The notes beneath the pieces were generated by a model that worked only from the letters and a program-made list of their open reading frames with translations, was not told where the DNA came from and ran no database searches. From NCBI RefSeq assembly GCF_900095855.1, contig NZ_FMIY01000002.1, forward strand, positions 1,107,322 through 1,171,321: a stretch of 64,000 bases of DNA. Direction: 5' to 3'. The DNA is from Megasphaera coli (lineage in GTDB: Bacteria > Bacillota > Negativicutes > Veillonellales > Megasphaeraceae). Of the stretch, positions 55,743-63,015 are shown one piece after another. A program made the translations under genes and the position numbers. How positions within the stretch are numbered: position 1 is the stretch's first letter; the number at the start of each line of letters is the position of its first letter.

Positions 55743-57017
55743 TCACCTGCCATGAAGAACACTTGCCGGCTGCAACGAAAGTAAGGTCCGTATAGCCGGC
55801 AGACTGCCCAGTAATAATACGAGAACCATGAGTCCCCCGACGATGGGGATGACGACAAGGTTATTGGCAATTGCCGAACCGAATACGGTATAGCCGATAA
55901 TCTGTGCCAAACCGAGACCGCCGAAGTAACCGACAATTCCGCCCATAATACCGGCAATCAAGGTTTCCGTCAAAATCATAACTATAACTTCATAATTCAT
56001 AGCACCCAGGGCCTTCATGAGACCGATTTCCCGACTCCGCTCCATAACGTTGGCACTGACCAGGTTCGATACGCCCAACGCCGCGCTGAGAAGACTCAAG
56101 ATGGTGATGAGCAGCATGAGAAGCTGCGTCTTATCGAGAATTTTGCCTTCCGATTCGGCAATCTGACGTACGGGACGGGCCGACGAGTTTTGTACGACTT
56201 CTTCAATTTGGAAAGCAATGGAGCTTACATAAGCAGTGCAGTACCAAATTTCGCGTTCCGACTGAGACAACCGTTCCGGATTGGCTGCCGCCTTGCGGGC
56301 CAAGTCGTTTTCCGGTGTCGTAATGGCGCTTACTTCAATTTCACTTACCTTGCCGGGCAGTCCGAGCGCCTGTTGCACCACGGGAAGGCTCGCCAGGATT
56401 TCGTTGTCTTCCGCGCCGCCGCCGGCAACAATGCCGGTTACGACAAAAGAGCCTTGCGTACCGTCAACCTTTTGATAGGCTACGGTATCGCCGACCTTCA
56501 CTTGCAGCGTTTCCGCCAGTTTCTGACCGACCAGGACCTGCTGCGTCCCGTCCTTCGGCCATTGGCCGTCAATTTGCCACCAGGACTTCATCATTTCTAC
56601 ACCCGTGTCGAATTCTTCACCCGTCGGCAGGGACATGTGATAGTTGAACCACGTACCCGTAAGGTTTACGGACCTGTCCTTAACCGTTACGGTACCGTTC
56701 AACGTCGGCGCAAAGGCGACTATATTATTGGTCCAGAAAATCGTCTTGATTTTTCCCAAATCTTCTTCTTTTAAATACTCCCTGTGCCCGCTTTCACTGT
56801 TGACGCCGTAGACGTCATTGAGCAGCGATGCGTTTTTCGGCGCAACCGTAATGTTGGCGCCGAAGGCTTTCAATTCCTGATTTACCTTATTGCCCACGTC
56901 GAACATAACGTTCAACATGGCAGCCGCCAAGGACACCCCCAGAGCAACCGTAAGGGCGATCAGCAAGAATCGGCCGCGCTGCCGTATGAGGGCACCTTTT
57001 ACCATGAGCCAAAACAT
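55743..57017 (-). CDS. FtsX/MacB-type ABC permease (first of pair)
   Basis: A 424-aa permease, paralogous to the next gene, with an N-terminal membrane segment (RFLLIALTVALGVSLAAAML), a periplasmic domain of about 260 residues and three C-terminal segments with the coupling loop ERSREIGLMKALGAMNYEV. It lies 14 nt after the DUF2318 gene. Counterparts of this permease pair (Cj1661/Cj1662) accompany P19 and FTR1 in Campylobacter, so it belongs to the iron system. Confidence 0.88.
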   Translation of the reverse strand: MFWLMVKGALIRQRGRFLLIALTVALGVSLAAAMLNVMFDVGNKVNQELKAFGANITVAPKNASLLNDVYGVNSESGHREYLKEEDLGKIKTIFWTNNIVAFAPTLNGTVTVKDRSVNLTGTWFNYHMSLPTGEEFDTGVEMMKSWWQIDGQWPKDGTQQVLVGQKLAETLQVKVGDTVAYQKVDGTQGSFVVTGIVAGGGAEDNEILASLPVVQQALGLPGKVSEIEVSAITTPENDLARKAAANPERLSQSEREIWYCTAYVSSIAFQIEEVVQNSSARPVRQIAESEGKILDKTQLLMLLITILSLLSAALGVSNLVSANVMERSREIGLMKALGAMNYEVIVMILTETLIAGIMGGIVGYFGGLGLAQIIGYTVFGSAIANNLVVIPIVGGLMVLVLLLGSLPAIRTLLSLQPASVLHGR

Positions 57018-57031
57018 ACCGTCACCCCTCC

Positions 57032-58291
57032 TTAGCGGAATATCTTACGCTGCGCTTCCAGCTCATTTGCGTCTACGATGAGCTGTCCGCCTTCAATAGT
57101 GTATTTAATAGGAATCGGGTTGCAGCCGCCCTTCGTTCCGATAGTCGCCTTGTTCATGACGACATCGCAAAGTTTGCAAACAACCTGTCCGTCTCTTTCG
57201 TAATAACCGGTAGCGCCGCAAATTTCACAAGCATCAAGACCGACACCGTAAGCGGAGCCTCCCTTGAGGATGACGATAAAACGCACGCCTTCACCGCCGG
57301 ACGCTCTGTACGAATAGCGGTGCAAATGACCGTCCGCGAATTGGTCCAGACCGATGGAAATCTTGCCGTTTGTAGCACTCACCTGCACGGCCGGCACGAT
57401 TTCTTCCTTTTGGTTGGCATAAGACCAACCGAAAGAGGAAAAGCAGGCCATGGCGACAAGGCAAATAACCGTCCCTACGCCCCAACGGCGTTTAGCCTTG
57501 GCAACGGACAGAATCTTGCGATACTGCGCCGGGTTCGAACCTTCCGGCCGTTCCGGCTTCGGCTGCGAAAACAGTGTCAGCGGCACGAAGAGAAGGGCCG
57601 CATAAATAACAAATGTCAACATTTCCTGATGATTAATAATGGGCGCCATGATCTTAATCAACGACGCGCTCGGCAAAAACTGCCGCGCCATGGCAATGCG
57701 CAGAATGTAAATGACCTGTTCAATAAAAAGCGCAACAATTTGGATGGTAAACACAAAAATAAGTCGCTTATAATTGAGGGCTGCCGCCGCTTTATACGTA
57801 ATAACGGAGCTGATGACGGAGAAGAAAAGTCCGCAAACGAAACCGAGTATTTTAATAAAGAAATCAACAGTAAAATACTTTCCCGTCGCACCGATAAAAG
57901 CCGTATACGGCATAAGCCACAATTCCATACCGTGGAAAAGAATAAACATAATCGCCAAGATAAAAGCACTCATCGTGACGACTTTATTGACTTTTTCCGA
58001 TAAATTTTTGGCAAAGAAAAGCATTGCCAAAAGAACGAACTCCGCGGCAAAAGCAATGACGATGGTCAACGCTTCAAACCCCTCGCGGGTGATGGCATTA
58101 CGTGTGCCGACTTTGACGACCACGAAGAACAGAGACAACCAAAACCCCACGTAAAGAGCCCGTTTTAATGTATTTTTATATTCCGGCAAAGCCAGACGTA
58201 GAAAGATGGCCAACAAAATCCCCAAGGGGACTGCCAAAGTTACGCCCTGTACCATGGCGGGAATAAACTGCAAGAGAAATGCCTGTAACAT
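57032..58291 (-). CDS. DUF2318 Fe-S-type membrane protein of the FTR1-P19 system
   Basis: A 419-aa protein with about eight membrane segments in the first 250 residues, one more segment near 290, and a C-terminal periplasmic DUF2318 domain. That domain has a cysteine cluster, DACEICGATGYYERDGQVVC followed by KLCDVVMNK and GGCNPIP, suited to metal or Fe-S binding, and an N-terminal membrane part resembling FTR1-type helices. The Campylobacter equivalent is Cj1660, encoded between P19 and the permeases. It lies 14 nt before the first permease gene, but 109 nt after P19 with a long hairpin between. Confidence 0.88.
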   Translation of the reverse strand: MLQAFLLQFIPAMVQGVTLAVPLGILLAIFLRLALPEYKNTLKRALYVGFWLSLFFVVVKVGTRNAITREGFEALTIVIAFAAEFVLLAMLFFAKNLSEKVNKVVTMSAFILAIMFILFHGMELWLMPYTAFIGATGKYFTVDFFIKILGFVCGLFFSVISSVITYKAAAALNYKRLIFVFTIQIVALFIEQVIYILRIAMARQFLPSASLIKIMAPIINHQEMLTFVIYAALLFVPLTLFSQPKPERPEGSNPAQYRKILSVAKAKRRWGVGTVICLVAMACFSSFGWSYANQKEEIVPAVQVSATNGKISIGLDQFADGHLHRYSYRASGGEGVRFIVILKGGSAYGVGLDACEICGATGYYERDGQVVCKLCDVVMNKATIGTKGGCNPIPIKYTIEGGQLIVDANELEAQRKIFR

Positions 58292-58314
58292 GCTGTACTC
58301 CTTTACATAGGAAT

Positions 58315-58372
58315 AAAGTCCCGTCGATAACCGTAAAAGTATATACCGTTACGGCTTGGCGACAGGACTTTT
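58315..58372. repeat. Long inverted repeat between the P19 and DUF2318 genes
   Basis: AAAGTCC.GTCG and its complement enclose a second pair (AACCGTAA/TTACGG.TT), giving a roughly 58-nt two-tier hairpin in the mRNA. There is no strong T run, so it may partly stop transcription or protect the upstream mRNA end. Confidence 0.6.
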
Positions 58373-58400
58373 CCTCTAGGTTGAACTGACTTGCAATTAA

Positions 58401-58967
58401 TTACCAGTTACGGGGAACGTAGTTGAATGTCCAGTGGAGAACAACCGGTTCATTCCAGAAACGACCTGTAACGCCCGTTTCTTTGTCGACGTGCAAACCG
58501 TAATTCATACGATACGGGCTGTCGATCGTGAATTCGCAATCATACGTGCCTGCGCCGAGCATCTTCAAGTTGGCACCGTAGTGCGGGCCGTCGTCAGCGT
58601 TCATGGGCATGAATACACCTTCCATCGTTTCGCCTGTTTCCTGTTTTGTGAATTTGTAGTGGACAGTCAGGTAAGGAATCCATTCGCCGACACCGAAGCC
58701 CGTATCGTTACCTTCTGTCGCGTGGATATCCGTTTCCATGTGGATATCCGCCTTGTCCGGGCTGAGCATAACACCGGTCGGCACCATTTCCACCGGCTGG
58801 AAATATACGAGAGCAACGTTAAAGTGCTGATCCTTTACTTCCTGTTCTTCACCGATCGGATATTCCTCAAAAGCCTGTGTCGGCTGACCGCCGAATACCG
58901 CGCAGGAACCTGCCAAAGCGCATACGGCCAAAGCTACCTTTAACTTCTTGAACTTAGATCCCATCAT
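58401..58967 (-). CDS. P19-type periplasmic iron-binding protein
   Basis: A 188-aa exported protein: signal peptide to about residue 32 (ending QPTQA), then a beta-sandwich of the P19/FetP/Tp34 family. Typical motifs are VEMVPTGVMLSPDKADIHME, DIHATEGNDTGFGVGEWIPYL, FMPMNADDGPHYGANLKM and LHVDKETGV, which supply the Met/His/Glu ligands for iron and copper. P19 homologues work with FTR1-type permeases to supply iron from the periplasm. It lies 14 nt after the FTR1 gene. Confidence 0.93.
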   Translation of the reverse strand: MMGSKFKKLKVALAVCALAGSCAVFGGQPTQAFEEYPIGEEQEVKDQHFNVALVYFQPVEMVPTGVMLSPDKADIHMETDIHATEGNDTGFGVGEWIPYLTVHYKFTKQETGETMEGVFMPMNADDGPHYGANLKMLGAGTYDCEFTIDSPYRMNYGLHVDKETGVTGRFWNEPVVLHWTFNYVPRNW

Positions 58968-58981
58968 AATAACACTCTCCT

Positions 58982-60205
58982 TTATAAATTATTAGCAGTT
59001 TCATCGCCTTTGCGACTTTTTCTGCTTCTATAATAAACCATACCGATAGCCAACAAGATCATGATCCCCTGGGCACCGAGCGTCTCTACAGTCGGATAAA
59101 TTCCCAAATAGTCGATCGTCGGCACAGGCACCGACTCAATAACCGTCTGCGCGATAACGCCGGCTTCCTGGAGCTCGGAAATGCCGCCACCGGCAAAGCT
59201 TATTGCCAATAAATACATCAACACGCTGGTAAAGATAAAAAACGGGCGTAAGGGGATGGACAAAATCCCTTTTTGCATGAGCAGGAAAAGGATGGCCAAT
59301 ACTACGCAGCCTGCGCCGAATCCCCCCCAAATCAAATGCGTGTCGGTGGACGAGTTGTTAAATAAAGCCTGGTAGAAGAGGATGACTTCCGCGCCTTCAC
59401 GATACACGGCAAGGAACGCAGCCATGCCCAAGGCTCTGGCACGCCCCGTCGTCATGGAGTTTTCAATCATGCCTTCAATATACTTTTTCCAGACATTCTT
59501 ATCGGACTTCACGCCGAGCCAGGCACTCGTGAAGAAGAGGACGACGACCGCAACAAGGGCCGTAACGCCTTCGATCAACTCGCGGCTCGCACCGACACCG
59601 GCTTCTTCCGAAATGATCGCACTGAAAATATAAGCCGTAATAAAGCTGGCTACAATAGCCGCCAAGGAATAATTGTATACCGTCTTCAAATACTTTCCGT
59701 TTCCCGACTTGCGCAGATACGCGATAATAGCCAGGAGAACAAGCATGGCTTCAATACCTTCACGCAAAAGAATGAGGAAGGCCGGGCCGAAAGTCGCCCA
59801 ACCGCCGGTAGATGCACCTGTCCCTTCAAGCTTTTTCACATCGTCCGTAACCATTTGATTCAGCTTATCCGCCTCAGCCCGAACCTGTTCGCCGTTGTTC
59901 GGCTCACTCATGACTTTTTTCAGCTTGCTGAACTGGTATTCCGTCAAAGCCGCATCCTTTGCGGCGACGCTTGAACGAATGGCAGGTTCCAAACCGTCTT
60001 TTTCGTAAATTCCGTAATACGCATTGCTAACAGCCGTTTTTGCACCGTTCGAGTCACCGGAATTATATATATTTACGGCATTATCAATTGCCTGTGTTAC
60101 CTTTTCACCGACCTGACTCCACCGCGGTGCGGCTTGTGAATTCGGTACGGCAACGAAAAGCATCAGGACTGCCGCCGTCATAACTAACCACTTGCGTAAT
60201 TTCAT
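58982..60205 (-). CDS. FTR1-family iron permease with periplasmic N-domain
   Basis: A 407-aa inner-membrane protein: signal peptide (residues 1-25), a helical periplasmic domain (about 26-130), then about seven membrane segments. The two FTR1 iron-passage motifs REGIE (148-152) and REGAE (269-273) are intact. FTR1/EfeU proteins move iron across the inner membrane, usually with an oxidation step. It lies between tonB (15 nt) and P19 (14 nt), so iron capture and permeation are co-expressed with the TonB energiser. Confidence 0.94.
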   Translation of the reverse strand: MKLRKWLVMTAAVLMLFVAVPNSQAAPRWSQVGEKVTQAIDNAVNIYNSGDSNGAKTAVSNAYYGIYEKDGLEPAIRSSVAAKDAALTEYQFSKLKKVMSEPNNGEQVRAEADKLNQMVTDDVKKLEGTGASTGGWATFGPAFLILLREGIEAMLVLLAIIAYLRKSGNGKYLKTVYNYSLAAIVASFITAYIFSAIISEEAGVGASRELIEGVTALVAVVVLFFTSAWLGVKSDKNVWKKYIEGMIENSMTTGRARALGMAAFLAVYREGAEVILFYQALFNNSSTDTHLIWGGFGAGCVVLAILFLLMQKGILSIPLRPFFIFTSVLMYLLAISFAGGGISELQEAGVIAQTVIESVPVPTIDYLGIYPTVETLGAQGIMILLAIGMVYYRSRKSRKGDETANNL

Positions 60206-60220
60206 GATTTTCTCCCCTTA

Positions 60221-60928
60221 TTATTCCTTTTCCAGCTTAGGCGGTTGATTGAACGGAATGCTGATATTCTTGTACGTTTCAATGGCATTACCGTTTTCGT
60301 CCGTAGCCGGTTTGAACAACCACTGGCTTGCGTATTCGGCCGCCAGCTTATTGATCTTGTCCATTTCCGGATTTTTCCTGTCCCTGACCGGAGTCATCAG
60401 CTTGGTTTTCTTAACGGTCCCGTCCTCTTTGATAAGGGACTGTACCGTAATGTACCCTTTAAATTTAACGATGCCTTTAGGCGGATATACGGGCTTCAGT
60501 GTAATGGGCGGGTTGCCCTTGCCCTGTTTCTTTTTACCGCCTTTTTCCCCTTTATTGCCGGCTTGGTTGCCGTCGTCTTTTTTCGTTTCCTTTTCGCCTG
60601 CATCTTTCTTCTCGGCAATGGCATTATACGGATCCTTGGCCGTAACGGGCGAGGTTATATTTTCCTGCACCGGTACGGGTGTTTGCGGTTCCGGCTGCTG
60701 CTGCGGCGGTTCTTCTTCCGGCTGCTGCTCTTCCTCTTGCTGCTCGTCACCGCTGCCGTCGCCGTTATCAGCCGAACCGTCGCCGGACGAATATTCGACC
60801 GTCGGTTCCGGCGGTTTCTCGTCGACCGCGTCAATCCAAGGAATGAGGAAGCCGAAAATACCGATAACGACAATATGCAGTGCCAAGGCAATAACAATCG
60901 CCTGTCTCCATCGTAACGAAAATTTCAT
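60221..60928 (-). CDS. tonB: Energy transducer TonB
   Basis: A 235-aa inner-membrane protein. One N-terminal segment (about residues 9-33, IVIALALHIVVIGIFGFLI) anchors it; next comes a long linker rich in Pro, Glu and Gln (EEEPPQQQPEPQTPVPV), then a Lys/Gly stretch, and a C-terminal TonB domain (about 140-235, GYITVQSLIKEDGTVKKTKL). It passes proton-motive energy from ExbB-ExbD to outer-membrane receptors, which marks this as a diderm organism. It lies 16 nt after exbD. No receptor gene is in the window. Confidence 0.93.
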   Translation of the reverse strand: MKFSLRWRQAIVIALALHIVVIGIFGFLIPWIDAVDEKPPEPTVEYSSGDGSADNGDGSGDEQQEEEQQPEEEPPQQQPEPQTPVPVQENITSPVTAKDPYNAIAEKKDAGEKETKKDDGNQAGNKGEKGGKKKQGKGNPPITLKPVYPPKGIVKFKGYITVQSLIKEDGTVKKTKLMTPVRDRKNPEMDKINKLAAEYASQWLFKPATDENGNAIETYKNISIPFNQPPKLEKE

Positions 60929-60944
60929 TCTTTATCCGCCCACC

Positions 60945-61349
60945 TTACTGTTTATCCACGGAAATAGAAATGTGCTCTACTCCTGCCTCTTTCAGTGTAT
61001 CCAAGGCGTAGGCAATATTCTCATACGGGGCCTTACGGTCGCCGCGAATGACAAATACGGCGTCCGGATCCTCTTTAACCTTGGCCCTTATTTTTTCTTC
61101 AAAATCGACGCTCTTCTTCGTCTCCTGCTCATAGAGAACATCGCCCTTCTCCGTAACCGTAATCATGACGGTATGCGGCTTCATGTCGTTTTCGGCCGAT
61201 GCACCGGCCGGTAAGTTGACGCGAATAGCATTGGCCTGAATCATGGAAATACTGCTGATCATGAAAAAGACCAACAGAAAGAGCATAATATCAATCATTG
61301 GAATGATAATAACCGCAGGTTGCGTTATAATCCTGTAATTTCGTCTCAT
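60945..61349 (-). CDS. exbD: Biopolymer transport protein ExbD
   Basis: A 134-aa protein with one N-terminal membrane segment containing the critical aspartate in PMIDIMLFLLVFFMI, followed by a periplasmic domain ending HISISVDKQ. ExbD and ExbB form the proton-driven motor for TonB. It overlaps exbB by 4 nt and precedes tonB by 16 nt. Confidence 0.95.
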   Translation of the reverse strand: MRRNYRIITQPAVIIIPMIDIMLFLLVFFMISSISMIQANAIRVNLPAGASAENDMKPHTVMITVTEKGDVLYEQETKKSVDFEEKIRAKVKEDPDAVFVIRGDRKAPYENIAYALDTLKEAGVEHISISVDKQ

Positions 61350-61960
61350 CGTTCTTCTCCGGCCTTCCCGGTTGCAGCCAAAATGACGGCGGACGCCTTA
61401 TCCAAAGCAGATAAAATTTCATCCAACCGCTGCGCTAAAAACGTATGAATAACCAAGGCCATAATAGCTACGCACAAGCCCGTCGCCGTGGCAATCAGCG
61501 CTTCACCGATACCGCCCGTAATGGCAAGCGGTTCGCCGGCCTGCATACTGAAGACATTGAACGACGAAATCATGCCGGAGATGGTACCCAACAAGCCGAG
61601 GAGCGGCGAAAGGGTAACGATCATCCCTAAGTAATTGAGGTATGCCCGCAAGTGCGTGGCCACTTCGTTATATGCAGTATCCAAAGCCAAATTGACGTCT
61701 TCACCGCGCAGTGCGGCCTTTAATCCGGCAGCGGTCAGGAAGGTCACGGCATTTTCGTGTTCTTCACAGTCTTCCAACGTCGATTCCCAACCGTTGTTGC
61801 GCAGTGCAATAGGCAACCGCGCCAGAAATTGAGTCAACCCTTCACTCATATGCCGGTAAAAAAGAAACCGCTCCACGCCGATGGATACGACGCAAAACGA
61901 GCAAAATACCAACACATACATGACGGCACCGCCCTTTTCAAAGAGTTCCAAGCCGTTCAA
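61346..61960 (-). CDS. exbB: Biopolymer transport protein ExbB
   Basis: A 204-aa motor protein of the MotA/TolQ/ExbB family with three membrane segments. The conserved pore region LGMIVTLSPLLGLLGTISGM and GIGEALIATATGLCVAIMAL are clear. TTG at 61960 was chosen because GAGGGGG lies 8 nt upstream and it gives the normal length; an ATG 7 codons earlier and longer frames reach into the promoter and Fur site. It is the first gene of the ten-gene iron operon. Confidence 0.94.
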   Translation of the reverse strand: MNGLELFEKGGAVMYVLVFCSFCVVSIGVERFLFYRHMSEGLTQFLARLPIALRNNGWESTLEDCEEHENAVTFLTAAGLKAALRGEDVNLALDTAYNEVATHLRAYLNYLGMIVTLSPLLGLLGTISGMISSFNVFSMQAGEPLAITGGIGEALIATATGLCVAIMALVIHTFLAQRLDEILSALDKASAVILAATGKAGEER

Positions 61961-62041
61961 TGTATCATCCCCCTCTGTCATCTGTAAAAGACAACATATT
62001 TCAGTAAATATATCGTGATTTTTCGCGATTAATAATAACAT

Positions 62042-62060
62042 GAAAGTAATTGTCATTATC
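62042..62060 (-). promoter_or_regulatory. Fur box upstream of exbB
   Basis: Minus strand GATAATGACAATTACTTTC matches the 19-bp Fur consensus at 15 positions. It lies just past the predicted transcription start, where Fur-Fe(II) would block the promoter when iron is plentiful. It covers the whole exbB-to-FMN lipoprotein operon. Confidence 0.8.
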
Positions 62061-62075
62061 CCGAATTGCACACAT

Positions 62076-62105
62076 AGTATAGCAAAGTAAATTTTATTTT
62101 GTCAA
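62076..62105 (-). promoter_or_regulatory. Promoter of the iron-uptake operon
   Basis: Minus strand TTGACA (62100-62105), 18-nt spacer, TATACT (62076-62081). The stretch 62106-62248 between this and the divergent plus-strand promoter is AT-rich and shows two TGCCGTTT copies (near 62128 and 62148) but nothing clearly functional. Confidence 0.82.
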
Positions 62106-62248
62106 ATTTACCGACTTATAGATAATGCCGTTTAGTTATCTATTTTATGCCGTTTTTTGTAAATTCTTCAAACCTTGCGAAGAATGAACGGACCGTCTTT
62201 TCTTTTTTATTAAAGAGCGATGCTCGTCATCGCACCTGAATGTCCCGT

Positions 62249-62277
62249 TTGACAGGCCTTTTCGGCAATTCTATAAT
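62249..62277 (+). promoter_or_regulatory. Promoter of the fumarate reductase-like operon
   Basis: TTGACA (62249-62254), exact 17-nt spacer, TATAAT (62272-62277), about 40 nt before the first ATG. Confidence 0.92.
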
Positions 62278-62317
62278 AAATTTACATAACATTGATTTAT
62301 ATATAAGGAATCGCACC

Positions 62318-62497
62318 ATGCTTTCAGAAAAAAATACTTCCTTCAAAGACAGCCACTCCATATTGTACAGGCTCTGTTTAGTCGGTCTGGCCTGTCTTAT
62401 AATCGCCGCATGCGCAGGCTTTTACGCAAAAATGCCGAAGCTCCTGCCGCCCGCCGCCGTCGACGCTCTGGCAGGACCGACGAGGAGCAGCCGATGA
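62318..62497 (+). CDS. Small single-span membrane protein
   Basis: A 59-aa protein starting MLSEKNTSFKDSHSILYRL with one hydrophobic segment (LCLVGLACLIIAACAGFYA). It has an AAGGA ribosome site, lies right behind a strong promoter and overlaps the next gene by 4 nt (ATGA), so it is a real gene. It may be a small subunit or assembly partner of the flavoprotein complex encoded downstream. An earlier in-frame start at 62240 lies upstream of the promoter and was rejected. No family is recognised. Confidence 0.75.
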   Translation: MLSEKNTSFKDSHSILYRLCLVGLACLIIAACAGFYAKMPKLLPPAAVDALAGPTRSSR

Positions 62498-63006
62498 GAA
62501 CATTTTTCCGACTGATCGCTACGGCCGTACTCATTCTTTTCATCCTGCACGGCATCCTCGGTGCCACATCCATGACCGGCCTCAGCAACATCGACATCTA
62601 CCCGCTCACAGTAGCTTTTCTCGTCCTCTTGGGCGCACATATCCTGTGCAGCCTGCACTATGTGGCCCAATCGCTGACACAGACCAAACGGCACTACTTC
62701 CGTTTGAACCGCAACCTGTGGATTCGCCGCTTCAGCGGCCTTGCCGTCCTTATCCTGGCCTTGTGCCACGCCTATTTGTTCCGTTTTTTGCCGAATTTGG
62801 ACCTGGACACGAAGACTTTTATCTTTACGGCGATTAACGTTCTCCTCTTGTCGGCGACATACATACACATTCGTTACAATGTGGATGCTTACATTATTTC
62901 GCGCGGTGCCGAACACTACCGTAAACGGGCCGTTGATTTGCTCGTCTTTTTGACGGTTTTTTTTATCTATTTTCTCTTGGCCAATTTCTATTTTTACTTC
63001 CAATAA
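62494..63006 (+). CDS. Cytochrome b-like membrane subunit of a fumarate reductase/SDH-type complex
   Basis: A 170-aa protein with about five membrane segments. Histidines inside or near these segments (FILHGILG, GAHILCSLHYV, ALCHAYLFRF, YIHIRYN) could bind haem, and LWIRRFSGLAVLILAL resembles the membrane anchor of Sdh/Frd cytochrome b subunits. ATG at 62494 has GAGGAG upstream. It lies 9 nt before the flavoprotein gene. The assignment depends strongly on this context. Confidence 0.7.
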   Translation: MRTFFRLIATAVLILFILHGILGATSMTGLSNIDIYPLTVAFLVLLGAHILCSLHYVAQSLTQTKRHYFRLNRNLWIRRFSGLAVLILALCHAYLFRFLPNLDLDTKTFIFTAINVLLLSATYIHIRYNVDAYIISRGAEHYRKRAVDLLVFLTVFFIYFLLANFYFYFQ

Positions 63007-63015
63007 ATAAGGACG

